Assembly (NCBI GenBank): GCA_029531795.1
Contig: JAPEIS010000014.1
Coordinates: 2,108,001 to 2,172,000, forward strand
From: Sclerotinia nivalis
Lineage: Eukaryota; Ascomycota; Leotiomycetes; Helotiales; Sclerotiniaceae
Direction of reading: 5' to 3'
DNA: 64,000 nt
In this document: one piece after another, positions 1-12,511 of the stretch
Layout: the number at the start of each line of letters is the position of its first letter
Numbering within the stretch: the first letter of the stretch is position 1
Notes under the pieces: model-generated
Database searches by the model: none
What the model was told of the DNA's origin: nothing
Seen by the model: the letters and a program-made list of their open reading frames with translations, nothing else
Program-made: the position numbers and the translations under genes

Positions 1-480
1 GATGCATGATCGGTGGCTGGTGTTTGATGGATGCTGGATGGAGATGGAGATGGGTTTCGCAATATTCGGATCTCGTCAGGGAACTATGATAAGTCGTTAA
101 TGTGGTTCATAGTTTATGCGATATTATGGAGTGGTAGGGATAGGGATAGGATGGGGATTGGGATTATGAGAATATCTTGAAATTTTCTGCGCTGGTTGGA
201 TATCAATGTATTAATTGTAATTTTTCTATTCTAATATAATAATCGTAAATAAAAATCTATGATGATCAATAATAAACATCAACCTCCTCCTCCCTCAACC
301 CCGATATTCCCATTGCCATTGCCCAACCATCCCTCATACAATAAAAAACCCCAACCCTTGACTCTCATACTCCCCTACGCTCATCCATAAAACAAGAAGA
401 TATCTCCAACTCTAACCTCTGACCCTAACCCTATCTCACAACTCTCAAGTCCTGAATAAATACCTATTCACCAGTAAATC

Positions 481-520
481 ATTTCCATCCATTCCATCCA
501 TTCCATCCATTCCATCCACC
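481..520. repeat. Tandem 9-nt ATTCCATCC repeat
   Basis: About four near-perfect copies of ATTCCATCC lie head to tail in intergenic DNA. It is a simple minisatellite with no visible coding role. Confidence 0.8.
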
Positions 521-1218
521 CCATCCAACCCAGCTAAAACCTACCTAGTACATTTACATCACAATACAAATCCTCCTCCTCCTCCTCCTCCGTCAACAAT
601 AACACTCACGGAGTATATTCACAGCAAAGAATTGTATGTATGTGCAGCAAATGGATCTAGATTCCAGATTCCAGATTCTGAATCTAGTGTGGTTTTGATA
701 GGTTGTGTAAAGCTTGGTAATTATTTGAGCGTATAGTATGGATTGGGAGGATAGTATGTGTGGTATATAGTATGTGTGTATGGAGATGTATTTGATTTCA
801 AATGATAAATGGTGTTTATAATTCCAATTAGGTACCTACCTAGTAGCTAGAAAGATTTATTGGTATTATTCGCCTTGAGAGCCAAGAATCGTGATGAGAA
901 GAGAAGACTGTACAGAGGCCTAGATTTAGGTCGTTGATGCACATAAACAAGTACGTAAATCTCCTGCTGATGACGAACGGGTCGGTTAGAAAATGTATAC
1001 AGAGTAGAGCATGGAGGTGAGGTGAAAGTAAGCGCCCGGTTTATCTTCTCTTAACCTTCGATTCGGTTTTGACGCCGTTATGATGTCTAGAGAGAGTAGG
1101 TACTTTTTCAGCCCTTTAGAATCTGGTCCCTGTCCACGCATCCAAGTCTTGAAGTAAAAGCTTGAACCTAAAATAAAGACTTTATCCATCCATCCGTTCA
1201 ATCAATCAAATACCAACC

Positions 1219-1380
1219 CAAATCCAAATTCAAATCAAAATCCAAATCCAAATCCAAATCCAAATCCAAATCCAAATCCAAATCCAAATCCAAATCCAAA
1301 TCCAAATCAAAATCAAAATCAAAATCAAAATCAAAATCAAAATCAAAATCAAAATCAAAATCAAAAATCAAAAATCAAAA
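1219..1380. repeat. CCAAAT / CAAAAT hexamer array
   Basis: A run of CCAAAT hexamers (clearest at about 1240-1308) passes directly into a run of CAAAAT hexamers (about 1309-1365). The second unit differs from the first by one C-to-A change, so one array probably arose from the other by mutation and slippage. Confidence 0.9.
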
Positions 1381-2348
1381 CAACAACCCCAAAACCCCCA
1401 ATAACCGTTAAGGCTGGCCGGCATGACATCCTCACAATCCAACCTCTAGGTCCATCCATCCACCACAAACCGGCCACCCCGAAACCCTACATCTCTTCCC
1501 TTCCCTTCCCTACCTACTCTGTACAAAATGACCGGACACCGAAAATCACCTCGCCACTCGTGATTACATGACGAGTACTGTGACACCGAAAAGGAAGAGA
1601 GAGAGAGAAGTGAAAAAAAAAAGAAAAAAAGAGAAAAAAAGGCACAGACAGGGATTAAATAAATGAAACCCGATAAAGTAAGACGCTAGAAGGTTGACAA
1701 CGCGATGGAATAGATGAAAGAATACGCGTGGCGCCTTCTAGAAGGTTTCCTTTTTGGAAAATTGGGATTTTTTGGGGGGTTTGCGATGCATGGATCCATA
1801 TGTGTAAGATGTAAGGTTCCGGAGGGATTATTGTGTGTGATGCGGTGAGATGAGATTTGATGGTGCGGGATATTATTTTGAGTGGTGGTTTTGGTGTTGA
1901 TGGCATTTATTTGTAAATAAATGGTGTATGCATGATAATGATAGAAAAACTGTAGAATTAGAAGCGTAAAAAAGTCTTCTATTCAAATTCCATTCGCCTT
2001 CTAATTCTATTTCTATATCGGATCATGATATTTATTGGTGTGGTAATAGTGACGGCCAATATCCATAATACAACACTGCATACACTGCATACACTGCACA
2101 CACTGCATACAACACTCCATACTCCATTCCAATAAAGACACCGTTCTCAGCACCACCTTCGTCATCCTTATGCATGTTATACATATTCATTATTTATCCA
2201 TCGACCCATTCATTGCAATATACGGGAATAAATAATTACTAGGTAGTTGATCGGGAATTGTGAATTATGAGACAGGTTTGCTACACACCATACCATACCA
2301 TACTCCTTGCATCGTGATAAATTGACCGATTAATTGACCCCCATGAAT

Positions 2349-2415
2349 TAATGAGTGGATGAGTGAATGGGTGGATGAGTGAATGAGTGGATGAGTGAAT
2401 GAGTGGATGAGTGTG
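2349..2415. repeat. GAGTGAAT/GAGTGGAT imperfect tandem repeat
   Basis: Alternating GAGTGGAT and GAGTGAAT octamers run through this stretch. It is a simple repeat in intergenic DNA. Confidence 0.75.
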
Positions 2416-3487
2416 AAATGAGCCGCGCGCAAACGGAAGGAGAAGCTTGGTTACCTACCTGCCCTTATCAATCAATACATGCAAACGATGATTGTGAAGA
2501 GCCCGAATAAATACGAGGTACATACAGACTGTATATGATATGGTTGTCAAGTCAATAAGGAATTTCCACTCCAAACCCATCCAATCCAACACAATCCACA
2601 TCACCAACCCCACAAAAGCAAATCTAGACCTGCCCTCCCCTCCCCAGCCCATCCCATCTGAGCCATGTCCCAAGAATCGAAAGTTTGAAACATACCGAGA
2701 CTGGGTACTCCCGCATACTATCTCAAACATTTTTCAATCTTTTGCCCATTTTTTTATTATTATTTATAACTTTCTATTTTGTCTTTTTGGGCATACCGAG
2801 TAAGGGTTCTCCACACTCCTGGTCTAAATCTGACAGGTCACAGGTACATAGGTCACAGGTTGTAGATCATAGCTAGACCCTATCTATCTGGTACCAGGTT
2901 TCCATCGACTCCGTATAAAAGTGTACGGAGTTCATGGCTCGGTAACATTATGTGTCTCTTTACCGAGTATGAAAACCTCGGTTTAAGACTTTAAGACTAT
3001 AATAAGTAGATTGACCTGGTCGGATTTGCAGCGTCTAGACTCGTTTTCAGCATGCTTCGGGCTTGTCTGTTTCGTTTGCCTTGTCTCGTCTGTTTCTTAT
3101 GATTCATCTGATCAATCATATCACCCTGGTGATAGAGTCTGCCGCTCTGGGCATGAATTGTAGATGGTAGCATGAATTGTATCCTAGAAGTTTGAAAACC
3201 AGAAGTCCAGGAGCTTGAATCCTAGATGTTGGAAGGATAAGCAGAAGCATTTTCCTCGGAAAATTATGATCCAGGTGGTTTTCTAATGTTTTCAGGTACA
3301 TAGAATGTATTTACATATTGGGTTGAATGAGCTTTTATTTACGAGTATGTAGGTTAACCTTATAGAATTGGGTGGACATGTACATGTCGTGCGATTTTGG
3401 GTGTTAATGGTCAGATTCTTGAGGCGAGAATAGGACCCGATGACAACCGTGTTTCTTGGCGGTGGGAAGCCCGTGGGAAGGGAGATG

Positions 3488-3521
3488 TTTGATTTGATTT
3501 GATTTGATTTGATTTGATTTT
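3488..3521. repeat. TTTGA pentamer microsatellite
   Basis: About seven uninterrupted TTTGA units precede a short T/C tract. No coding context is visible. Confidence 0.85.
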
Positions 3522-3799
3522 TCCCCTTTGGTATGCAGCGATTTTTGATGCCCGGAGGTCTCGCATAGGTGAAGAGTCTATATCGTGATAGATATCGTAA
3601 TTCTCACCCCTAACTTGGATTTTCATATGCACGTGTCTCTATCTGTAATTGTACATCTTTGGTATGTGGAACTCTCTACTCGGCTCTAGATATTTCTAGA
3701 TATCGACGTTCGTGCCTAGAGTGTCGATCCAATATCTAGGTACCTAGGTACAATCTCACCTCATCATCCTCATCCTCATCCTCATCAATAATATCATTA

Positions 3800-3870
3800 T
3801 CCCGACTCAATATTCCGACTCAATATTCCGACTCAATATCCCGAGCCAATATCCCGACTCAATTCCCCGA
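3800..3870. repeat. Imperfect 14-nt repeat around CCGACTCAATATT
   Basis: Four to five imperfect copies of a unit beginning CCGACTCAATATT follow one another, with CCGAGC and CCCGAC variants. They follow a CATCCT-type microsatellite at about 3762-3785. Intergenic. Confidence 0.6.
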
Positions 3871-5200
3871 GCTAATTCTCCGTCAAAATCCCTCTTTCTT
3901 TCTTTCATCATAATCACATCTCACCTAATAGTCCATCCATAACCGATTATGCTATCCACCCATACTAACTCATTCTCACATGTTACCAATTCCCTCACCT
4001 ATCCCTCGACCGATTGGTCAATTCAAAACCTCTCATGACATAATTGAAATATGATCCAGTAGATATAAAACGATAAATGGTAAGATCAGATCCACTCTAA
4101 GCCTCATCCTGCATCCTTTTGAGATGGAGTGCATGAGTAGAAGTACGTGAAATGTATGTAGTGCATGAAGTGCATGAATCCTTCCCGCCAGGACATTTGT
4201 GCTTACTTTACTACAACTATGTTCCACTCTTTTACATAGATGATTTACATCATGATCTCTATATGCATCTATGGCTGAAAATACCAATGAGATCTACTCT
4301 GCTCTGCTCCGGTCAACTCTGAGAGATTGATGAAATATTGATTGTATCCTCAACCATACCCCAATAACCAAATACCTCAAAAAAACCCCATCTCCCCATC
4401 TCCATCTCCTCACCATAAATCTCACCACTATAATACCAATAACAACACCACACAAATTAAGGGTCCAAACTCAAACGTACATGATGCACCACCCTACCCT
4501 ACCCTGACCTATCCTACTCTATCCATCTGCACGATCATCGGCACTCGACTCGGGACTCAAGATCTTTCTGGACCTGAGTTCATTCGATCGCCAGATCTAT
4601 CGTTCTTTTCTTTCTTTTGGGTCATCGTATGTTTAGATAGATGCATATGTAAGTTATGTATGTATGAATTCTTCTAGAAGTCTCTTTTCCTTCCAAGGTC
4701 TTTCTTTCTTGGAATATCCGGTTTGGTGCTTATTGGAGGTAGCGTAGGATAGGATAGGATGGTGGGCTGGTAGGTATGAATAATGATGGGGAGGAGGAAG
4801 GTGGGAAGTGGGAAGTGGGGTCAGGTGGAAGGAAAAAAAAGGTTCGGCGTCTATTATGATGAAATGTGGTGTGATAGGATGTGATGAAATGATCGACATC
4901 GACAATGACAATGACACATTAGACGCGCGGGGAAGTTGTGGTTTCCTTCTAGAACTTTTGCGATGTTTCTACTTTTTCTTGATTTTCATGTGTTTCTATG
5001 GGTTAATACGTAATTGTACTTCGATATCTTTATTGAAAGCCATCTACTCACTCAAGAGGATGAAGTGGATCGGAACCTTTCGTATGGCAAATTTAGTAAT
5101 ACTTTTTGTTCTGGCGTTTGTGATACTGATTCCGGTGGCGATATTTCTTAAACCCAGTCAGTCATGCACATACCGCTTGCAGGGAATAAAGCAGATGTTC

Positions 5201-5229
5201 GAGTCTTTTTGAGATGTGCAATAGATACC
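5201..5229 (+). repeat. Isolated copy of the TTTTGAGATGTGCAA motif
   Basis: The string TTTTTGAGATGTGCAA occurs here, preceded by GAGTC. It matches the 3' core of the motif repeated across 16.7-22.4 kb but lies 11 kb away from that array. The final C of the usual TGCAAC is a T in this copy. Confidence 0.5.
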
Positions 5230-7450
5230 TAGACACCTAGGTACTTTTACTCTATATGCATGAGTAAAAGAGGTGGATTCATTGGTGATATAATTTACCC
5301 AGAACCAAAACTAGTTATAAAATTGTCCGTCGGTGAGATGAGGAAGGGGAAGTCGAGATTGGTTGGTGATGTAGCCATTGTTTATGTGGAGTTTAATAAC
5401 AGGTGTTATGGCGATAGTTCGTCATGGACTGACTCGTAATTTTCTGGATTTCGAATGATTGGGCATACGTGCTTGGAGGGAAGTGAAAGTTGCTTTGGGA
5501 TGTTCAATTGTAGATTACTTATCATTATGTTTTGCTTCAGTTTGATGTTCTCGTTGTAATAGCCTCTCCGAGGCTTAGATCAAGGCGAACCTTTTTTGGA
5601 ATTAGGGTAGAATGGGAGGGCGAGGGCAAGAGTAATGGGATGTGCAATAAATAAGTTTCTGTCGTTGTCTCTTTCATCTACCATTCGAGGCTCAGTGATG
5701 GATGGGCTCTTTGATACTGATGATTGGAATTGATTCAAATGCACATTGTTTCATATTTATGAGTATAGATTTTGACATTTGAAGGTTGGTAGTACGTATA
5801 TACTGTAGGCATTCCTGGAAGGTGATGTTAGGCTTGGATATAATGGTAAGTTGTATCATTAGCTGCATTATCCATTGTTCTAGGATTCGGTTGGTGTGGG
5901 AGTTAAGTATTTGGAAGTGGGAGATGCGATGTTTGGTGAAGGATGCCGGGGTTTCCATTTGGATATGTGCTTGGAGCTATGTGTGTGTTATTGTTTTGCT
6001 TGCTTGTTTGTTTATTGGATATTTTATCCTTTCTATGTGGTTGTTGATATGAAGCGGATAGGGAGAGTTGGTCGTGATGGGATTGATTGATTGATTGATT
6101 AAATTAACGTCTACACTGAGTCTAAGACTATCTAAGACGGCGGTCGTGATGGGATGTAGTGGTAGCGATAGTGCAGCTTCGATGGTTTGCTTAGTTGCAT
6201 AGGTGATCAATTACCTGATGATTCTAAATGTAGTGTATTGAAGTTGAAGTGTTGATGCTCTTTCTCGACGACAGGTGGGTTGAAATGCCAATGGCCTTCA
6301 TCGTAGTTATTAAGCTATTCTATTGTTCTCATTGGTTGTAGTTTATAGTTAACAGACATGAGTGGAAGATAGGTTGTAGGATACGAGACCTAAAAAGCTA
6401 AACCGACAGCTTTACACCAAATTAGTCTTTTATAAGTTTGAATGTAAATGGATAATGTCATATGTGTGATGGGAAAGTGAGGGATGGCATGAAGGAAGAG
6501 ATCGTGGGAGTATGTAGTAAATTGTGGTTAAGTCTTGAAAGGAAGATGCGCGAAGGTTGCGGAGATGGATGTAAAATGAGGGGAACCGCAGTAGCAGTGG
6601 GAAGAGAAGGGGTGATTGGGCGTTTATATGGTTATGTAATTTTTGGTTTGTCGATGAAAAACTAAACTGATTATAATCTTCTCAACTTTGCAGTGATGAA
6701 TGAGGTGGTCAATGTACTCGTTCTGCGAAAGAAACGAAAGCCGAAATATCTGTTCTTGAGGCTTCAAGACTCCATATTTTGTATGGATAAGAATAGAATA
6801 CTGCACGAAGAGAACCGAATTGTAAAGTACATCGTAGCAGCTGGATGAAGGATGGCTGATTGGACTATCCTATGGTCTCAAGAAGATTCTACAAATCCCT
6901 TTGGTTGAGCCTAGAACAATGGGACTTGGGTTGTCTATAAGGATGGTATTCACTTATTGATTTCATGTAGTGGCCAATTTCATCTATAGTACAATCATTG
7001 TAATTCACAAAGTAGCCAGGTTTCCTTTTGTTGCATGTCTACAAAAAGGAATATTGCCTATTCATCTATTCTCGAAGCTGCCAGCCACACCTTCAGCTTT
7101 ATCTGCCTCCAGGCTCATTTCAACTACATTGCTATTCGCATCGTTTTGCTTTATCCAAACACCTTTCATCACATGAAATGATTAAAATTCAAAGATAGAA
7201 GTGAATAGCACACGGTAGTCCCAGGGTACGATACTAGCGCTTGTTTGGCCCGCTTAGTCTACTAGCTTCTAGGTTCCAAGATTGTTGTTGTGAATTCTGA
7301 AAGGGAACCTGCTTGATATCTTGAGTATAAAATCTCCAACAACTTCAGAAAGATTCCTGATACACAAATCCTCAAAATCTTAATACAAAATTCCAGACTC
7401 AGCACAACCCACATCATTTCAACCAACATCACTGTAATAAAGTCACAGTC

Positions 7451-8444
7451 ATGGATTCTCCCAATACACCGCAGCCGCGCTCTGGTATGTAGATTCTTTC
7501 AAATTTCCTATTGCAAATATCTATATCTGCATGTATTGATTTCTGATGAACATTTAACCAGCAGACAAAGTCAAACTCAACACACCCTCGCAAATACCCC
7601 TCCCTGTAACCCCGGTCTCTGCACTAAAACTCAAGGAAGCAGCTCGGGTTCCTCTTCCTGAATCACCTATTCCAGTAGCCTCTATGGATAAGCTCAAGAT
7701 CGCAGATCACGTTTCTCTTCCCGAGACACCTCTACGCTCTTCAGGTATCAAGTTCCCATTCCTCATTCTTCTTCATCTATAATAAAGAGCTATCTGTACA
7801 AGATGCTAACAACGAATTTAGTTGTCAAGAAGCTCATAGTAAATGCTGCCGATGTTCCCCTTCCAGAAACACCGACACCAGAAATTTCCCCCCTCAAACT
7901 CGAAAATGCATCTAGGGTTCCCCTTCCCGAGACACCTCAACCTTTTGCCGGTATGAAATCTTCCTCAATCATTTTCCAGCATTGGCACACATAACGGCAA
8001 ATTATAAATACTCAACTGATAATTGTTACAGTGGCCGATAAGCTTAAACAAGCTATTCAGATTCCCCTCCCCGACACGCCTCCCCAGCTCGAGTCCACCA
8101 AATTTATCGACAGTATCATGGAAGCCTCAGATGATACCCTCAAACGCACTCTCGATAAATTCTGCGAATCCGATGTTGTACGACTCAGAGATATTGTAGA
8201 ATACGGATTCTTGTATCCACTTGTACGTTGTGGCAAAGTAACTACACTACAGCCAGTTGGGTTCAATGAGATTGATCATGGTTTGAAGTGGATGGCTTTC
8301 AATGAGTATGTTCATAAAAAAGCTTCTACTGACGAACTCCAAGGTTTCGTCATTGAGCTTGGTAATAGTGATGAGGAGCTCAAGAAGGAGATTCAGGAGT
8401 ATTTGAGCGTGTGCGCTTTCATTGCTAAATATACTGAAAAGTAG
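7451..8444 (+). CDS. Hypothetical protein with six PLPETP-type repeats (paralogue cluster member 1)
   Basis: Four exons: 7451-7484, 7565-7744, 7822-7950 and 8032-8444. They join in frame, always in phase 1, to 251 residues. Intron 1 has a CAGCAG tandem acceptor, so exon 2 may also start at 7562, adding one alanine. The N-terminal half holds six copies of a ~20-residue unit that ends in [IV][PS]LP[EDV][TS]P, with a Lys-Leu-Lys element and usually an alanine ahead of it. The TP/SP pairs would suit proline-directed kinases; that is inference. The C-terminal half (from exon 4) is charged, probably helical, with two segments resembling the KLR module of the downstream genes. Internal exons 2 and 3 are multiples of three, so the repeat-bearing exons can be duplicated or skipped without loss of frame. 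No signal peptide or membrane segment is visible. I do not recognise the family. Confidence 0.7.
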
Positions 8445-10085
8445 AGACGGTGAAGAATGTATGCCGAGTTGATTGGGCTCATGCACTTTGTTGGCAAGAA
8501 GGTTAGCTTCGAGCGTGGGTCAGGAATGGTTCAGTGGTAGTTAGTGTGGGCGTTGATATCCAGGTAGATCGGCGGTTTTTTATGCATGCGAGATTTTGCA
8601 CAGGGGTAATGGGATCAATATTCATTAGAGATGATATCTTACAGGCAAAGCAAGAATAATTGATTGCTACACTTCAAGTTTATATGCGTGAAATGATATA
8701 CAGTGTTGGTGAAACGTGCTTGCTTGTATTGTGATCGGAGTGTTCAATAGTCAGGGTCCGGATTAGATATTAACTCTCAGCATTAGAAAACAATTCAATA
8801 TTCAAAAATGAATTGGATATTTAAGATGATACAAGTGTTTCAATTGGATCGAGGGATCGAATCTTCCGATTGTTGGACTGTGGTGCCGTCATTGTAAGCA
8901 CTAAATGTAATTAGTACTATGAGGAAGAGTTATATTCCCCTCTCGAAAACTTTTCTTTTCTATTTCCTCGTTTATGCTATTTCTACCTTATGTTAATATA
9001 AAAAATATGCAGAATGTCTCTCTTACGAGCTATTTCTGAATTCTCAGAGGCGACTAGTGAAATTAATAAGCCTCCATAAAAGAGCTAGAATATCCTCGCT
9101 AAATTCAACTCAACTAGATTATAACTCCTTACTTTTACAAATATATGAAATCTATTTATATAATTGATTTTGATTAGATATATATCTCTTTGTAGCTTCT
9201 AGTCTATAAAGTATAATACTACTATTATAATTGCCATAACACATTTCAAGAATTGTATTAAATAAATCTAAGTAAATCTTAACTTCATCTCGCTTCAACT
9301 CTTTTTTTCACAACCATTACTATATGCTATCCAGCTATACACTATCGGTGTTTAATAATAACGATTTTTAAGAACAGAACATCTAGATAAAAAGTTAATT
9401 TTACTTTGCAACGTATTTCGTAATATAATTGGGCACGGTTATGGTATAAAATAGCACCTCGCATTCTTAGGTTAGATGAAATCTGTTCAGCAACAATAAG
9501 TCAAGTTGTGAATTATATTGACTAGCCTAAGGAGTTTGAACTTATTTGGAGAATCGAAAACTTTCGAGACTGGGGTTCGGTCTGTTCAAGGAATCCAAGG
9601 TTCCGGACTGCAACCTAATAAAACATTTTCGACTTCGGAATTTATTTGAAATAATGAAATCGATTTAAATATTTAAATCATTTTAGGAATCGACATTACT
9701 TCACGGACTACTAAAGCCTTGGGTGGATATTGGAAGAGGTCTAATAGCGACGTTATTATACAATTTCCTATAACCCTAGATAACATTCACGCTGGCCGAT
9801 GAGAGCAGTAGAGAAATGAATATTAATAAACTTTTTTCCTAGTATATTCAATGGCCACTTCCTCATTTCACCCACGCAAGAACTATGATTAGCTTTTGGA
9901 TACTTTTCTCTTTCCTTTCTCGATCACAACATTTATCTAAGATGTTTTCTGCAATTGGTTTGAAATACTTTCAACCAAAAAGCACAACAAACTCCATCCA
10001 CTATACTATCTTGCACAATCAACCCCATCATATCTCCCACCAAAATAGAACAGCCAACAACCAGACATACCTCCAGCTTTTAACC
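8445..10085. other. AT-rich intergenic region with transposon-like remnant
   Basis: No coding frame is supported. About 8900-9500 is strongly AT-rich, as expected of old RIP-mutated or otherwise decayed sequence. Near 9590-9722 there is a segment related to the 205-bp MITE at 32.3 kb (separate entry). Confidence 0.5.
9590..9722 (-). mobile_element. Diverged relative of the 32.3-kb hAT-like MITE
   Basis: The segment begins with CCAAGGTTCCGGACTGCAA. It then carries an AT-rich body with AATTTATTTGAAATA and TTTAAATATTT, the same order of elements as the reverse complement of the MITE at 32341-32545 (TCCGGACTGCAA, AATTTATTTGAGATA, CTAAATATTT). Its far end, CGGACTACTAAAGCCTTGGG, gives an imperfect terminal inverted repeat (CCAAGG...TCCG). 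No clean target duplication is visible, so the boundaries are approximate. Confidence 0.45.
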
Positions 10086-10473
10086 ATGGAGATGAAGAGA
10101 CTTCATGTGAAAGAAATCTTGGAAGGTATCTTAGCTTTTTGCCGTATAGTTGGAAATGAGCTAAGTAAGTAGAACCTTGGTGGCTATTTCGGCTTCTCCT
10201 GGGAGAAGCATTTCCTAATATATGATGATCATAGTACCCTCCAGGACACGGCGCGCTACACCGACCAATACTAAATTAAACCCTCCAACACCACTAATCA
10301 GAGGATACACCTTCGCGGAAATAATTAATGCGCTTTCACCAGACCACGTTCGAGATTCCTACATCAATAGAGGCAATGATCCTTTGACTGGAGCTACTTT
10401 TAAGAACTTCTGTGAGAGGGGGATTTACTTGAAGGAGGATGGCACTGTTGGTGTGCTAAACTTTCAACCTTAG
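10086..10473 (+). CDS. Small hypothetical protein (paralogue cluster member 2)
   Basis: Two exons, 10086-10164 and 10235-10473, joined in phase 1 across a 70-nt intron (GTAAGT donor, ATCATAG acceptor), give 105 residues. After a basic, proline- and threonine-rich stretch the C-terminus carries a short helical segment, then ERGIYLKEDGT and a terminal FQP. This ending is shared with members 3 and 4 (RERADGTFE; LIEEEDGTLEV...FEP). The start has an ACCATGG context. The frame is also open upstream of this ATG, so a longer N-terminus is possible. Function unknown. Confidence 0.55.
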
Positions 10474-11065
10474 CAGGAATGGATCTGTGGTTATGGATTT
10501 TTATTGTTGGCCATGGATTTATTTTGGTGGTGTGAAACTTCGTCAGAATAAGTTAGTCTTCTCTAATAAAGCGTTAGGACGGGGTTGATAGATGTGATGT
10601 ACAAAGCGGATATGCTAGATACTAGGCAGCGAATTTTTTACCTTCTGTTTCATGATATTGTAGTCTTACTCCTCATGGTGTGAGGTCCAACTGCTGAGGT
10701 TCAATACTGTCTACCTGAAAATATTATCCCAGTAAGCCGTAACTGGAGCTGATTATATCAAGACGAACATCTACAGTAGAATTCCCTTTCATTCTCCGAT
10801 GCCAGTACGGCAACAAGGTGGCTGTATTCCTATAACGTTGAATTCTGACGGCTATATCTTACTCAGAGGTCCTGAAATAGTCGCCTTCCTTCCACTCCGA
10901 CATGCAATTCTAACATGCAATTCTAACATAACATACAGCTTGTCCATCTGAGAAACATCCATTATTACCAATTCTACGAATATTTACAGCAATCAACTAA
11001 AGGGTTTCTCAGTGGAGAACAATATCTCTAGTTGGCCTCATATTAATCATATAGATCTAGTAGAT
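10474..11065. other. Intergenic spacer
   Basis: About 590 nt between cluster members 2 and 3. I see no open frame with coding character and no recognisable repeat, apart from a short direct repeat CATGCAATTCTAACAT near 10910-10930. Confidence 0.6.
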
Positions 11066-11712
11066 ATGGATTCTCACACTCATCACAATGAATATGCAAC
11101 TAGTATGGAGGCCCCTTCATTATGCAGAAAGAAATACTAACAATTTAAGTAGTATCCGGACCTCCTTCCCCTCCTTGGAGTGTATCATCCACACCACCAT
11201 CCGAACCCTCATCACAACCTCCATCTCCTCTGAGAAGATCCTCGTCACCAAAACCTCCCAATCTTCTTTCCTCTAGGGAGAAGGACCAAGAATTTATCAC
11301 CTATATGGTACAGAATAACAAAATCATCGCCGAAATGAAGGAGAAATCAACAAATGTCAAAAGCAAAAATATGGATTACGTTGGTGTAGCCGAGGGAGAA
11401 GATTTGGCCAGACAAGTCTTAATCTTGCAAGCTATTGGTAGTTCATCAAAAGACAAGCTCCGCAAAATTGCGTTTGCGCTTCAAAGTGATAGGGTCATCA
11501 GGAAATGGACAAAGACCAAATATGCTGGCGTCAAAGTCGAGTGGAAGAAGGTAATCCCTGAGCTTGTGGTGGGTAATAGGTTTGTCAGGAATTGGTTGAC
11601 GAAGATGTTATTGAGGGAAAGGGCGGATGGTACTTTTGAGATTAATGATGATGAAGACTGTTCTTCAGCCTTAGAAATTGTACGAGGCCATGGGAAAATG
11701 GGTAGGTGCTAG
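11066..11712 (+). CDS. Hypothetical protein with Pro/Ser-rich N-terminus (paralogue cluster member 3)
   Basis: Exon 1 is 11066-11102 and exon 2 is 11153-11712. The 50-nt intron has a perfect TACTAAC branch site and an AAGTAG tandem acceptor, so exon 2 may also start at 11150, adding one residue. The product is 198 residues. The N-terminal ~50 residues are disordered and rich in P and S (PPSPP, SSTPPSEP). The rest is charged and probably helical: a KDKLRKIAFAL module (the motif shared through the cluster) followed by RFVRNWLTKMLLRERADGT. The first residues MDS match the MDS start of member 1. Nothing suggests secretion or enzymatic activity. Confidence 0.65.
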
Positions 11713-12511
11713 AGCTTTTGCTTAAGGGGTACTGATCACGATGCATTGGGAGCTTTTTGTGAGATTTTATAAAGGAGTGCGAAGAGTGTGATTTTAGTAT
11801 TTGATGTTAATTAGTCTATAGTTAGATTGGATATGGCGCTTTGCTGATATCAGCTAATCAGAAAAATTGACTACTCTTTTGATCTCGATACATTGTGACC
11901 CTCATTGGAAACATACCAAAAATGTTCGTCTAGGCGTTAATATTTTAGTGAAGATACAGATATGAATATGATAGGAATTTTCAAATAAAAACTGTAGTAA
12001 CAAGACAAGAGTGCATATGAAACACAGGGTATGTTCGACACTTGATAGTTCGCAAGTTCGAGCCGGATACTGTGCCGGGTGGATCTTGAGGATGTCTTTG
12101 ATATCGACTAGGTCTTTGGGGCCGATGGAAATTAGTTTTATGATGGTGCTTAGGAGAGGGAATTATATTACGAAGTATGGCAGATAGATTCCATCTAACT
12201 AACAATTGTATAACCTTGCAAAACTACTCTACTCTCGTATAGGCTGCGTTGCAAATCATCATTTTGATAATCGCACGTACCGTTTCTAGTGGTACGGTAG
12301 TGAATATCAGAGGCCTAGCATGTACTAACCTGGCCTAGCGCTCAACTCATACCTCTTTCCTCTTCCCCCTCAACTTCAAACACAAAACACGAAGCAAAAG
12401 TTGAGTTTAAAATTAGAATCAACTCGAATCATTTCCCGAAAATCAACAAAGAGGTTTCTCGACGCAACGACAACTTCTATTGGGAAATAATCGCAAAGAG
12501 CGTTATTAACC

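Larger units (their letters stand above)
1..7450. other. Gene-poor intergenic region with simple repeats
   Basis: No open frame here has convincing coding character. The reading frames present are short, overlap one another on both strands and have the composition of low-complexity DNA. The stretch holds several microsatellites (listed separately), CCTAGGTA-type palindromes near 830, 3734 and 5226, and one isolated match near 5201 to the motif array found at 16.7-22.4 kb. It could be the long upstream region of a gene beyond the left edge or a non-coding transcript unit; the sequence does not decide between these. Confidence 0.6.

Noticed and set aside
4808..5212. 134-residue plus-strand frame with hydrophobic segments
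   Set aside because: The start lies in a low-complexity G/A tract and the hydrophobic runs follow T-rich DNA; no conserved motif or splice support.
8735..8870. Third MITE copy (GTGTTCAATAGTC...GTCCGG)
   Set aside because: Only part of one end matches, the other end and any target duplication are missing; chance similarity in AT-rich DNA is likely.
12040..12080. tRNA-like string GCAAGTTCGAGCC
   Set aside because: No acceptor, D or anticodon stem can be drawn around it.
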